From Arthrobacter sp. UM1 (GTDB lineage Bacteria > Actinomycetota > Actinomycetes > Actinomycetales > Micrococcaceae), in NCBI RefSeq assembly GCF_020483305.1, contig NZ_JACWAB010000005.1:62001-126000 (forward strand): a DNA stretch of 64,000 nucleotides, written 5' to 3'. Both the position numbers and the translations under genes were made by a program. Below the pieces are notes generated by a model. The model did not search any database and had not been told where the DNA came from. It saw only the letters and a program-made list of their open reading frames with translations. Below, in pieces: positions 45,395-54,082 of the stretch; positions within the stretch are counted from its first letter, which is position 1; each line of letters starts with the position of its first letter.

Positions 45395-46407
45395 GTGCGC
45401 GCCCCCCGCCTGTCCTGGTCCGGATAGTCCGGCTCGAACCGGGCGCCGCGCTGATGCGTGCTCCGCGGGGGCCGCTCCTGGAGGCGGAACGAGACGCGCG
45501 TCCCGGCCAGGCTGAGGACGGAGCCGTCCGTCAGCTCCTCCTCGCGCTCCAGCGGGAAGCCGTTGAGGTGGGTTCCGTTGGTGGAGCCCAGATCACGGAC
45601 CCAGTAGCGGCCGTCCTCCGCGATGATCTCGATGTGGCGGCGCGAGACGCCGTCGTCCTCCACCGAGATGTCCGCCGAGGAGGAGCGGCCGATGACGACC
45701 GACTCGCCCTCGATGGCATACCGCTGGCCCGCGACGGTGAGGATGCCCTGGTACTCGGGCTCCTGCGGCTCGTCATAGGCCGGGGCCGCGGCCGAGAGGC
45801 GGGTGTCCGCGTAGCCCTCCTCGAAGCCGTCCCGGGCCGAGGAGCGGTCCGCGGCCGGCGTCTCGGCGGATGCGCCGGAGAGGGCGCCGGGCTCGGCGTT
45901 GGACGGGGCGTGATCCGGAGCGGCGGGCGGCTCCGAGGCGAGGTCCTCTGCGTCTGCGGGGTCCCGGGGAGAGTCCTCCTCCGGCCGGTGGTCCCTGGCC
46001 TCCCGGTGGCGGTGCTCGCCGTAGGGGAGCGGATTGCCCTCGTTGTCCGTGAAGTCCGTGTCCACCTCGAACTCGTTCTCCCCGAGCTCGGGGTCCCGGA
46101 CGAACTTCACCTCGACGTCCGCGGGCAGCGTGTAGCCCTGGTTCCGGGCGTGGCGGATGAGGACATCGCACAGCTCTTCCGCGAGCTGGGTTCCCCACTC
46201 CTTGGCCTTCTCATAGGCGCCGGAGCCGAAGCGGAACGTGGCGTCATTCGGCGCGATGCTGCGGTCTTTCCGAGAGACGATGGCGCGGTCTGTGGCGTTG
46301 CGCAGAGCGCTCGCGAGCTCGACCGGCTGCAGATTCCCCCCGCGGCCGCTGAACGGCTTGCGGACGGCCCGCTCGATCCGGCGCTCGAGGTTGTCGAGCA
46401 GTCCCAT
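45391..46407 (-). CDS. fhaA: FHA-domain protein FhaA with DUF3662 N-terminus
   Basis: A 338-residue protein. The N-terminal DUF3662 domain (MGLLDNLERRIERAV to about 130) is followed by an acidic disordered linker and a C-terminal FHA domain (about 240-310: VVIGRSSSAD, VSRRHIEI, GSTNGTHLNG). FhaA binds phosphorylated partners such as the lipid II flippase MviN in mycobacteria. ATG 46407 has AAGGGGG upstream and matches the family start. It is the first gene of a six-gene operon reaching the kinase gene. Confidence 0.94.
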   Translation of the reverse strand: MGLLDNLERRIERAVRKPFSGRGGNLQPVELASALRNATDRAIVSRKDRSIAPNDATFRFGSGAYEKAKEWGTQLAEELCDVLIRHARNQGYTLPADVEVKFVRDPELGENEFEVDTDFTDNEGNPLPYGEHRHREARDHRPEEDSPRDPADAEDLASEPPAAPDHAPSNAEPGALSGASAETPAADRSSARDGFEEGYADTRLSAAAPAYDEPQEPEYQGILTVAGQRYAIEGESVVIGRSSSADISVEDDGVSRRHIEIIAEDGRYWVRDLGSTNGTHLNGFPLEREEELTDGSVLSLAGTRVSFRLQERPPRSTHQRGARFEPDYPDQDRRGART

Positions 46408-46812
46408 GGGACCCCCTTTCCATCGCATCTCGGGCGGCGCCCCCGGACGTGTCCCGGGCACGCTGTGCATGCGGCGCACCGAGGCCGCGTAGACCCGATA
46501 CTACTGAAGCGTTCTGGGCGCCGCCTGTTCCAGCGCTGGATTGCGTGGACAGTTTTCTGTGCGAGCGCACAATGTCCACAGGCCGGCGGCGGGCCGTCGT
46601 CGCCCTCTGATCCCCGGCACGGCGGGGCGCTCGGGAAGGGGTGCAGAGAGACGGGGCGACGGCGAGAGGGGCGTGGCGGGAGTGAAGAGATCGGGTGTGC
46701 CGGGAGAGGGGGAACGCGAGTCGAGCAGCCGAGCCCGGGCACGATTTCTGTTCTGTGCGAGCCTGGGCTAAACTTGTCGAGTTGTCTGTGGGCAGTGCCC
46801 GCAGGTCTTCAC
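46408..46812. other. 405-base promoter region between fhaA and tRNA-Leu
   Basis: No gene is seen. Nested dyads lie at 46545-46579: GTGGACA (46545-46551) with TGTCCAC (46573-46579), enclosing TGTGCG (46558-46563) with CGCACA (46566-46571). They could be a regulator site for the fhaA operon. A plausible -10 for tRNA-Leu is TAAACT at 46769-46774. Confidence 0.4.
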
Positions 46813-46896
<84 letters not shown>

Positions 46897-46929
46897 CCGC
46901 GGCTCGGATCCGGAACGGATCCCGAGCAC

Positions 46930-46959
46930 AGGCCCCGGTCACGGATGTGGCCGGGGCCT
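46930..46959 (+). terminator. Terminator after tRNA-Leu
   Basis: Arms 46930-46942 and 46947-46959 form a 13-bp stem with one G-U pair and a GGAT loop, followed by TCTGCGTTT. Confidence 0.75.
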
Positions 46960-47018
46960 TCTGCGTTTCCGGGGTGGCGATGTTTCCGGGGCGGCTCCCG
47001 CACGTCCGTGGCCCGCGG

Positions 47019-47996
47019 TCACATGCCCCGGCGGTCCTGGGGGCCCAGCCCCCACGAGTCCTCGGCGAAGAAGAAGCCGATGGTCAGCATGTTCCTCAGC
47101 AGCTCCTGGAAGACGGTCGTGTTGAACGTGTCGGGGTCCGGCGTGGAGCGGAGGTGCTCGTCCATCCGGCGCTGATGCGCGGCCGTCAGCTCGGCCAGCT
47201 CCTGCACGCCCACCACGAGCCGGTCTTCAGGCCTCGCCCGCTGGAAGCGGAATGCGGCCTCGAGGCGGGACTCGCTCTCGAGGTCCACGGTGAGCCGGCG
47301 CTCCGCGTAGACGCCCTCGAGCGGGCTCTGGAAGCGGTCCGGGTCGCGGGCGATCCAGGACGCGGCCCGCGCGAGCCGATTGGCGCCCTCGTCTCCGGGC
47401 TCGGCCCAGTCGATGCCCTCGACGACCTCGGCGGCCGTCATGTCCTGGCCGTCGGCGTACCGGGAGACGAGCCAGTCCACGTCCCCGCTGGCGAAGGTCG
47501 TGGCGGGCAGGGCTGAGAGGTCGTCGATGAGGTTCCAGGCCGCCACGTCAAAGCCGCAGACGAAGCGCGCGAGGCGGTTCTCCGCGTAGTCCCGCCGGCT
47601 GGCCGCGAGGTGGCCCACCCCGGCCGCGCGCGTTCCCCGCCTGGCCATCGCGTCGACGGAGATCACGGCGGCGTCCGCCACCCACGTCTGCTCGAGGGAT
47701 CGGGACAGGCCCTCGAAGGCCCGCTCGTGGCCCTCCTTCACGGAGGGATTGAGCCGGAGCCGAGACCGGAAGGCGATCCCGGCGCGGTCGCCGGGCGCCG
47801 TCGCGGGCTCGACCGCGAGGCGGGGCAAGAGGAGCGGATCGGTCTTGCCTCCCCACTCGCCGGGGAGCATGGGCGCCGCGAACTCCGTGAGAGCCGGGGC
47901 GAGCTCGGGCGGAGTCTTCTCGAAGCGCGGGAAACGGGGCGGGCTGCCGTGCTGAGCGGTCCAGGCGCGGACGATCTCGGCGGGACGCGGGGACAT
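47019..47996 (-). CDS. Hypothetical protein, unrecognised family
   Basis: A 325-residue acidic soluble protein starting MSPRPAEIVRAWTAQHG. The frame is open further upstream, but ATG 47996 is the first start that gives protein-like sequence. No signal peptide, membrane helix or known motif is visible. The N-terminal half has an ordered mix of helices, and the C-terminus ends in FFFAEDSWGLGPQDRRGM. It lies alone between tRNA-Leu and the VOC gene. I do not recognise it. Confidence 0.7.
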   Translation of the reverse strand: MSPRPAEIVRAWTAQHGSPPRFPRFEKTPPELAPALTEFAAPMLPGEWGGKTDPLLLPRLAVEPATAPGDRAGIAFRSRLRLNPSVKEGHERAFEGLSRSLEQTWVADAAVISVDAMARRGTRAAGVGHLAASRRDYAENRLARFVCGFDVAAWNLIDDLSALPATTFASGDVDWLVSRYADGQDMTAAEVVEGIDWAEPGDEGANRLARAASWIARDPDRFQSPLEGVYAERRLTVDLESESRLEAAFRFQRARPEDRLVVGVQELAELTAAHQRRMDEHLRSTPDPDTFNTTVFQELLRNMLTIGFFFAEDSWGLGPQDRRGM

Positions 47997-48113
47997 GCCG
48001 GCGGGGTCTCCTCGGGGCTTCGGGGCAGGCGGGCCCTTCGAGCCTACTGGGGCGCGGAGAGGCGCGGCGCGCGGCCGGGCGACGACTCGCGCGTCCCCGC
48101 ATAGGCTGGCGGC

Positions 48114-48551
48114 ATGGCACAGGCGCGCAGATTCGACCACGTGGGCATCACGGTCGCGGACATGAACCGGGCAGAGGCGTTCTTCGGGGTGATCGGCTTC
48201 GAGACCGAGGGCTCCGCGCACATGGAGGGCGAGTTCGTGGACACGGTCACAGGCCTCGCAGGCTCGCGGAGCGAGATCCGCGTCCTGCGGCTCCCCGGCG
48301 CGGAGACCACGCTGGAGCTCTCGGCGTTCGAGACGCCCGCGCACGAGCCCGGCCCCGAGGCTCCCCGCCCCACTCTCGCGGGTCTGCGGAACCTCTGCTT
48401 CGAGGTGGAGGGCCTGCCCGGCCTCGTCGAGGAGTACGCGAGCCGGGGCTACGGGCTGGTCGGCGGGATCGGCGAGTGGCAGGGCGCCTGGCGCATGGCC
48501 TACGTCCGCGGCCCGGAGGGGATCATCCTGGCGCTCGCGGAACGGCTCTGA
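48114..48551 (+). CDS. VOC family (glyoxalase/dioxygenase-fold) protein
   Basis: A 145-residue vicinal-oxygen-chelate protein made of two beta-alpha-beta-beta-beta units. FDHVGITVADMNRAEAFF holds the first metal His, TTLELSAFE an acidic ligand, LRNLCFEVEGL the usual second-half opening (His replaced by Cys), and GPEGIILALAE the final Glu. The substrate is unknown. TAGGCT lies 6 bases before the ATG (leaderless). Confidence 0.85.
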   Translation: MAQARRFDHVGITVADMNRAEAFFGVIGFETEGSAHMEGEFVDTVTGLAGSRSEIRVLRLPGAETTLELSAFETPAHEPGPEAPRPTLAGLRNLCFEVEGLPGLVEEYASRGYGLVGGIGEWQGAWRMAYVRGPEGIILALAERL

Positions 48552-48573
48552 GGGGCCGTTCTCCTCTGCGGCG

Positions 48574-49035
48574 CTATCGCCTGCTCGGCTGCCGCTCAGG
48601 CGCCCGCTGCGCCGGCGCCTTCTGCGCGGCCGGCTCCTGCGCGGCTGCCTCTTTCGCGTCCGCCTTCTTCTCGGCGGAGCGCGTGCAGCTGAGCCGGACG
48701 CCGTTGACGATCGCGTTGGCCCGCGCGCACAGCGCCGAGCCCTCGAGAGAGCGGGCCACGAGGATGCGCCGGCGGTCGTCGTCGGGAAGCGTGCGGAAGA
48801 GGAGCCCCCGGTCCACGAGCCCGTCCACGAGGCGGGAGAGCGTGGCGTTCGCCAGGCAGACCGCCGCGCCGAGCTCCTTCATGGGCACGGCGCGCTGCTC
48901 GCTCACTCGGCGCAGGATGCGCCACTGGTCGACGGTCAGCCCCGCCTCCGACTCCAGCGCGCCAGCGATGTCGCGGGCGGCTCGGCGGGCGGTGGTCAGA
49001 AACTCGTCGACGGCATCCGCTTGCTCTCGGGTCAC
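48574..49035 (-). CDS. MarR family transcriptional regulator
   Basis: A 153-residue winged-helix regulator. Residues about 28-105 contain the MarR domain (LTVDQWRILRRVSEQRAVPMKELGAAV, LANATLSRLVDGLVDRGLLFR and the wing LPDDDRRRILVARS). The C-tail is Ala/Gln/Pro-rich. The start is GTG 49035, 6 bases after TATCGT (49042-49047, minus strand). It is divergent from the amide-binding protein with overlapping -10 elements, so it very likely controls both. Confidence 0.87.
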   Translation of the reverse strand: MTREQADAVDEFLTTARRAARDIAGALESEAGLTVDQWRILRRVSEQRAVPMKELGAAVCLANATLSRLVDGLVDRGLLFRTLPDDDRRRILVARSLEGSALCARANAIVNGVRLSCTRSAEKKADAKEAAAQEPAAQKAPAQRAPERQPSRR

Positions 49036-49041
49036 ACCACG

Positions 49042-49049
49042 ACGATACT
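49042..49049. promoter_or_regulatory. Overlapping divergent -10 elements of marR and the AmiC-like gene
   Basis: TATCGT on the minus strand (49042-49047) and GATACT on the plus strand (49044-49049) share four base pairs. Each lies 6-7 bases from its start codon (GTG 49035 and ATG 49057), which are only about 22 bases apart. RNA polymerase cannot occupy both at once, so the two promoters must exclude each other. Confidence 0.6.
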
Positions 49050-49056
49050 CGATGCG

Positions 49057-50112
49057 ATGACAGCGGCCGAGGTGCTCATGGACCCCCTGGAGGTCCTGGT
49101 GCGGGGTCGGGGCCCCCGCCAGGTCAGGGTGGCGCTCGCCCTCCCGGGCGCCGGTCCCCTCGGCATGGCCCGTCCCGCGGCCATGGCGGCCGCGGTCCTC
49201 GCCGCGGAGACGGTGAACGACGACGGCGGCATCCGGGACCGTGACATGCGCCTCGTCCCCGTGGACGCGGGAGCGGGTCCTGCGGGCAGCGCCGCGGCTC
49301 TCGCGCCCCTCGTGGACGGGGGACTGGTGGACGCCGTCGTCGGATTCCACACGAGCGACGTGCACCGCGAGCTCGAGCGCGTGACGGCCGGCCGCATCCC
49401 CTATTTCTTCACCGCGCCTCACGAGGGCGGAGAGCGGCGCCCCGGCGTGGTGCGCGTGGGCCCGGGCCCGATGCGGCAGCTGGCGGAGCCGATCCGGCAG
49501 CTCAGCCGAGCGGGGGCGCGGCGCTGGGCGCTCGTGGGCAGCGACTACGTGTGGCCGCGGTCAGTCCACCGCGCGGTGCGGCGGGTCATCCGCGAGGCGG
49601 GCGGCGAGGTCGTGGGGGAGCGGCTCGAGCCGCTCGGCCGCTCCCGCCCGGCGGAGGCGGTCCGGCGCGTGGAGTCCTGGCGGCCGGACGCCGTGCTCCT
49701 CACGATGGTGGGGCGCGACCTGGCCCTCTTCAACCGGGCGTTCGCGGCCTCCCCGATGCTGGGGCGCGTCCTGCGCCTCTCGGGCGGCCTCGAGGAGACT
49801 GGTCTCCTGGAGATCGAGGGGGACCGCACGGGCACGCTCTTCTCCGCGATGGACTGGTACGCCGGGGATCCCGAGGACGAGGTCTCGGACCGGTATGCCC
49901 ATCGGTGGGGCGAGGTGCGGCCGCCGCTCGCCTCGTATGCCCGCAGCTGCTTCGACGGCCTCATGCTCTTCGCCGAGAGCGCGTCCGAGGGCCGGCTGGA
50001 CCCCTCCCGGCCGTGGGCGGGCCTGCATCCGGAGGAGGCGGGAGCCCTGGTGCGCCCGGGCGTGCTCGCGTGTGCGGACGGCGTGCTGCTGCGCCCGCTC
50101 GGCCGCTCCTGA
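49057..50112 (+). CDS. Cytosolic AmiC/FmdD-like amide-binding receptor protein
   Basis: A 351-residue protein with the type I periplasmic-binding fold (VRVALALPGAGPLGMARPAAMAAAVLAAETVNDDGGI, YVWPRSVHRAVRRVIREAGGEVVGE, DAVLLTMVGRDLALFNRAF). There is no signal peptide, so it is probably cytosolic like the amide sensor AmiC rather than an ABC receptor. Its position between a MarR gene and a permease-acetamidase operon suggests it senses amides. GATACT lies 7 bases before the ATG. Confidence 0.7.
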   Translation: MTAAEVLMDPLEVLVRGRGPRQVRVALALPGAGPLGMARPAAMAAAVLAAETVNDDGGIRDRDMRLVPVDAGAGPAGSAAALAPLVDGGLVDAVVGFHTSDVHRELERVTAGRIPYFFTAPHEGGERRPGVVRVGPGPMRQLAEPIRQLSRAGARRWALVGSDYVWPRSVHRAVRRVIREAGGEVVGERLEPLGRSRPAEAVRRVESWRPDAVLLTMVGRDLALFNRAFAASPMLGRVLRLSGGLEETGLLEIEGDRTGTLFSAMDWYAGDPEDEVSDRYAHRWGEVRPPLASYARSCFDGLMLFAESASEGRLDPSRPWAGLHPEEAGALVRPGVLACADGVLLRPLGRS

Positions 50113-50202
50113 GGGCGTCCGCTCCCTCCGCCCCTTCCGGCGCCTGCCCGGCCGCCCCGCGGGCGACCCCTGCCGACATCCCGGCGGCCTGACCCCGCCT
50201 TC

Positions 50203-50243
50203 TTGCCAGTGTGTCTTGCCTCACATACTCTTTCCACATGGAA
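50203..50243 (+). promoter_or_regulatory. Promoter and palindrome of the permease-acetamidase operon
   Basis: TTGCCA (50203-50208), N17, TACTCT (50226-50231), then the perfect 12-base palindrome TTCCACATGGAA (50232-50243) at the expected transcription start. An operator for the MarR protein or another repressor is likely. Confidence 0.5.
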
Positions 50244-50283
50244 GTGTTCCAGGAGGGAGCACCCTGAGAAGGCAAGGACCGCC

Positions 50284-51696
50284 ATGGCAGAGCAGACCCC
50301 CGCTGCGCCTGATCGCACCGCTCCCGAGCACCGGCTCGAGGAGTTCGGCTACACCCAGGAGCTCAAGCGCACGCTGAGCTTCACCGACCTGCTCGTCTAC
50401 GGGCTCATCTTCATGGTGCCGATCGCGCCGTTCGGCATCTTCGGCAGCGTCTACCAGACCTCCGGCGGCATGGTGGCGCTCACCTACGGGATCGGCATGG
50501 CCGCCATGATGTTCACCGCAAACTCGTACGCGCAGATGTCCCAGGCCTTCCCCATGGCCGGCTCCGTCTACACGTACGCGGGCCGGGGGTTCCGCCCCTG
50601 GGTGGGCTTCCTCTCCGGCTGGGTCATCCTGCTCGACTACGTCCTGGTGCCCTCGCTCCTCTACCTCGTGGCGAGCGTGGCCATGGCCTCGATCCTGCCG
50701 GCGGTCCCGGTGTGGGCGTGGCTCATCGGGTTCATCGTCCTCAACACGGTGGTCAACTACACCGGCATGGAGATGACGGCGAAGGTCAACAAGATCATGC
50801 TCATCGCCGAGCTCGTGGTCCTCGCGGTGTTCCTCGTCCTCGGCGTCGTGGCCCTGGCGCAGGGCAAGGGCAACGGCTTCAGCTTCTCGGCCTTCTTCAA
50901 CCCGCACACGTTCACCCTGCCGCTCGTGCTCGGCGCGGTCTCGATGGCGGTCCTCTCCTTCCTCGGGTTCGACGGCATCTCGATGCTCGCCGAGGAAAAC
51001 CAGGGCGGCTCCAAGAACATCGGCCGCGCGATGATCGGCGCTCTGGTCCTCGCGGGCGTGCTCTTCATGGTGCAGACCTGGGTGGCGAGCATGCTCGTGC
51101 CGGACGCCGCGAAGATCCTCGCCGAGGGCGACCCGGACGGCACGTCCTTCTACGAGGCGGCCCGCGTGGCCGGCGGAGGCTGGCTCGCCGTCCTCACCGC
51201 CCTCTCCACCGCCGTGGCGTGGGGCTTCGCGAACTCGCTCGTGGCCCAGGCGGCCACCTCCCGGCTGCTCTACGCGATGGCGAGGGACCGCCAGCTGCCC
51301 CGCTTCCTCGCCACGGTCAGCCCGAAGCACGGCGTGCCGGTCAACGCGACCTTCGTCGTCGCCGGCATCTCGCTCGTGGTGGGGCTCGTCATGGCGGCGC
51401 GCGACGACGGCATCACGCTCCTCGGCACGCTCGTCAACTTCGGCGCGCTGTCGGCGTTCCTCGTGCTGCACCTCGCCGTCATCAACCACTTCATCCGGCG
51501 TCAGAAGAGCCGCGACTGGCTGCGGCACCTCGTGTTCCCGCTCATCGGGTTCGGCATCCTGCTCTTCGTGGTCATCAATGCGAAGATCGCAGCGCAGGTG
51601 CTCGCGCTCGGCTGGCTGGGCGTCGGAGTCCTGGTCCTCATCGTCTTCAAGATCCGCAACCGAGAGCCGTCCCTGGCTGGAATGGAGGACGCCTGA
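50284..51696 (+). CDS. APC family amino acid/polyamine permease
   Basis: A 470-residue, 12-helix transporter. LSFTDLLVYGLIFMVPIAPFGIFG is the helix 1 motif of the PuuP/YhdG-like branch and FPMAGSVYTYAGRG is helix 3. It ends inside the acetamidase start (TGATG), so the pair is coupled, and its substrate is probably an amide or an amine released by the amidase. AAGGA precedes ATG 50284. Confidence 0.88.
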   Translation: MAEQTPAAPDRTAPEHRLEEFGYTQELKRTLSFTDLLVYGLIFMVPIAPFGIFGSVYQTSGGMVALTYGIGMAAMMFTANSYAQMSQAFPMAGSVYTYAGRGFRPWVGFLSGWVILLDYVLVPSLLYLVASVAMASILPAVPVWAWLIGFIVLNTVVNYTGMEMTAKVNKIMLIAELVVLAVFLVLGVVALAQGKGNGFSFSAFFNPHTFTLPLVLGAVSMAVLSFLGFDGISMLAEENQGGSKNIGRAMIGALVLAGVLFMVQTWVASMLVPDAAKILAEGDPDGTSFYEAARVAGGGWLAVLTALSTAVAWGFANSLVAQAATSRLLYAMARDRQLPRFLATVSPKHGVPVNATFVVAGISLVVGLVMAARDDGITLLGTLVNFGALSAFLVLHLAVINHFIRRQKSRDWLRHLVFPLIGFGILLFVVINAKIAAQVLALGWLGVGVLVLIVFKIRNREPSLAGMEDA

Positions 51697-52712
51697 TGGC
51701 TGACGTCTTCACCCTCGACGCCGTCCCCGAGAACCTCGTCACCTCGTTCGGCGGGAACGAGCCGCGGCTGCGCGTGCCCGCGGGGTCCGTCGTCGAGCTG
51801 ACCACGGAGGACTGCTTCGGCGGCCGCGTCCGCTCGGCGGAGGACCTTCCCTCGAGCGTCTGCGACCTGGCGGGCCTCAACCCCGTCACGGGCCCGATCT
51901 TCGTGGAGGGTGCGGAGCCCGGCGACACCCTCGCGGTCCACTTCGCGGAGATCCGCCCGCGGCGGGACTGGGCCGTCTCCTCCACGTTCCCGCACTTCGG
52001 CGCCCTCACGGGAACGGGGACGACGGCGATGCTGCACGAGCCCCTCGAGGAGCGCGTGTGGGTGTACGAGGTGGATGTCGAGAGGGGCGTCTGCCGGTTC
52101 CAGGCCCGGAACAGCGAGTTCAGCGTGGAGCTGCCGCTCGACCCGTTCCACGGCACCGTGGGCGTGGCCCCGGCCGCGGGGGAGCGGACCATGTCCGTCA
52201 CGCCCTCCGCGCACGGCGGCAACATGGACACCCCGGAGCTGCGGGCCGGGACCACCGTCTACCTGCCCGTGCACGAGCCGGGAGCGATGCTCGCCATCGG
52301 CGACGGCCACTGCCGGCAGGGCGAGGGGGAGGTCTGCGGCACGGCGGTGGAGGCGGCGATGAGCACGACCGTCGTCGTCGACGTCCTCAAGGGTGAGCAG
52401 ACCGCGTGGCCGCGGCTGCAGAGCGACGAGTTCATCATGTCCACCGGGTCCGCGAAGCCGCTCGAGGACGCGTACCGCGTCTCGCAGCGGGACATGGTGG
52501 GCTGGGTGGCGTCCCTGACCGGGCTGGACAGCCTCGACGCGCTGCAGCTCGTCAGCCAGGCCGGGCTGGCGCCTACGGGGAACGTGGTGGACCCGAACTA
52601 CACGATGGTGGCGAAGATGCCGACGGCGCTGCTCGGCGGCCCCGACGCGGTCTGGGACGGCGTCCACGCCCGGCTCAGGGCTGTGGGGCAGGAGCACCTG
52701 GAGCGGCGGTAG
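51696..52712 (+). CDS. Acetamidase/formamidase family amide hydrolase
   Basis: A 338-residue enzyme of the FmdA/AmdA family, which hydrolyses short aliphatic amides to ammonia and the acid. Recognisable parts are VVELTTEDCFGGRV, LAGLNPVTGPIFVEGAEPGDTL, the TPSAHGGNMD metal/substrate loop, GDGHCRQGEGEVCGTAVE and a C-terminal NYTMVAKMP. Coupled to the permease, it would let the cell use amides as nitrogen source. Confidence 0.9.
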   Translation: MADVFTLDAVPENLVTSFGGNEPRLRVPAGSVVELTTEDCFGGRVRSAEDLPSSVCDLAGLNPVTGPIFVEGAEPGDTLAVHFAEIRPRRDWAVSSTFPHFGALTGTGTTAMLHEPLEERVWVYEVDVERGVCRFQARNSEFSVELPLDPFHGTVGVAPAAGERTMSVTPSAHGGNMDTPELRAGTTVYLPVHEPGAMLAIGDGHCRQGEGEVCGTAVEAAMSTTVVVDVLKGEQTAWPRLQSDEFIMSTGSAKPLEDAYRVSQRDMVGWVASLTGLDSLDALQLVSQAGLAPTGNVVDPNYTMVAKMPTALLGGPDAVWDGVHARLRAVGQEHLERR

Positions 52713-52722
52713 GGGGTGCCCC

Positions 52723-53193
52723 TCACTCCTCTTCGCCGGCGTTCACGACGACGTCGGTGGGGCGCAGGCCTTGGGCACGGGCGGCCTTGACCGTCATCGC
52801 TGCGATCTCCTCCGGCGTGGTGTTGTGCAGGACCATGCAGTAGTGGCCGGTGTCGGGCAGCGGCTTGTCGGGGTCGACAGGGTCGACGAATCCGAGGGCT
52901 TTGAGCGCTTCGATGGTCCCTGTCGGGATCCGCTCGTCCTGAAGGGGGCTGTAGAAGACCTCGATCTGGGTTTCGTCGGGCCAGGAGAAGATCGCGATGT
53001 AGCGTCCTTCGGCGTAGAGCGCCTTGCGCCGGAACAGGCCGCCGAGAAGGGGCTTCTCGGGTCGGCGGAGCGGCAGTCGGTCTTCTCGCTCTTTGACCGC
53101 CGCCACCGCGATTCCGTTCCACTGCGGAGTGTTGAGAAGAGCGACGATGGCGTCGTAGAGTTCGGTCTCGTTGTTGACTCTCTGGTCAGCCAT
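52723..53193 (-). CDS. T7-like locus: soluble protein, paralogous to C-terminus of the 54083 gene
   Basis: A 156-residue acidic soluble protein with an N-terminal helix (ETELYDAIVALLNT) and an alternating beta region (RYIAIFSWPDETQIEVFYSPLQ). The end YCMVLHNTTPEEIAAMTVKAARAQGLRPTDVVV resembles the end of the gene at 54083 (YSLVLDFPTPEQIATLFIESFKVLGLKPDDVFV). No known family recognised. Last gene of a nine-gene minus-strand operon, overlapping the previous gene by 8 bases. Confidence 0.75.
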   Translation of the reverse strand: MADQRVNNETELYDAIVALLNTPQWNGIAVAAVKEREDRLPLRRPEKPLLGGLFRRKALYAEGRYIAIFSWPDETQIEVFYSPLQDERIPTGTIEALKALGFVDPVDPDKPLPDTGHYCMVLHNTTPEEIAAMTVKAARAQGLRPTDVVVNAGEEE

Positions 53194-53587
53194 TCTGTCT
53201 TTGCTCCTTACGCACCTTGCGCCGTTCTCGGCGGCGCTGGCGTTGTTCTTGCTTGATGGGTCGGAACCAAGCAGGCACGAGGAAGAGGGGATAGGGCAGG
53301 GAGATGAGACCCCAGAAGAGCCAGACGGCGAAGGACACGGCGCTGCACAGCAGGCAGAGCGCGGCCGGCAGCGTCAGGTTCGCCGATTGGAGAAGCAGCG
53401 CCAGACCCATGAAGAGCAGAGCGCCGCCTACGCCGGGGATGCCGAAGAAGAGCAGGTGGTCGCGGGAGGAGTCCGCTGGGATTCTCCGGCGCCAGTCGCG
53501 TGCGGCAGAGGCGTCGCCAGTCCTGACCCCGACGCCGATGGTCACCAGCAGTCCCCCGATGACGACAAACGTGATGGCCAGGATCAT
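53186..53587 (-). CDS. T7-like locus: small membrane protein, module 1
   Basis: A 133-residue protein with four hydrophobic segments and a very basic C-tail. It shares with the next two upstream genes the marks FFGIPG and LPYPLFLVPAWFRPIKQEQRQRRR. ATG 53587 is preferred because it begins with the first membrane helix and overlaps the upstream stop by 4 bases; the frame is open to 53641. Function unknown. Confidence 0.75.
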   Translation of the reverse strand: MILAITFVVIGGLLVTIGVGVRTGDASAARDWRRRIPADSSRDHLLFFGIPGVGGALLFMGLALLLQSANLTLPAALCLLCSAVSFAVWLFWGLISLPYPLFLVPAWFRPIKQEQRQRRRERRKVRKEQRQNG

Positions 53588-54024
53588 GAGTTCCGCTGGT
53601 CTCGGTGAAGCTCCTTCGCGCGGCGCTTCCGAGCCTTCCACTCCTCGCGCTTTCGCTTATCTTTCCGGATCTGCTTGGCCTTGATGGGTTGGAACCAGGC
53701 CGGTGTGAGGGCCAGGGGATAGGGAAAATGGAATACTCCCCAAATGAATGTCGAAACCGCGAAGGCAACCATAGCCATGAAAAATGGCAAAATAAACAGC
53801 CCCCAGCCCAGATCATACGCGAGGATGCTGAGTCCGCAGAATATGAATATTCCGGACAGGCCAGGGATGAGGAAGAAGAAGCTCCTATCCTTAGTTCCGC
53901 CGTAACTCAGAGTTTCCTCCCAAATGGCGATTTGGGCAGCCCCTCGGGTTTTTCTGGCCACCCATGCAAGAATCCCGAGAACTACACCGACGCCCAGCGC
54001 GATGAGAGAGGTCGAACTTGCCAT
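53584..54024 (-). CDS. T7-like locus: small membrane protein, module 2
   Basis: A 146-residue paralogue of its neighbours: an N-terminal membrane helix, IWEETLSYGGTKDRSFFFLIPGLSG, two more helices, FPYPLALTPAWFQPIKAKQIRKDKRKR and a basic tail. The coding DNA from about 53740 to 54010 is visibly poorer in G+C than the rest of the window, with codons such as AAT, ATA and AAA in use, which suggests recent arrival. Confidence 0.75.
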   Translation of the reverse strand: MASSTSLIALGVGVVLGILAWVARKTRGAAQIAIWEETLSYGGTKDRSFFFLIPGLSGIFIFCGLSILAYDLGWGLFILPFFMAMVAFAVSTFIWGVFHFPYPLALTPAWFQPIKAKQIRKDKRKREEWKARKRRAKELHRDQRNS

Positions 54025-54082
54025 GAGATGCCCTTCTGCCGAGGTGCGGTTGGGGGAGTTGGGCAGGGGTCAAAGACTGCTT

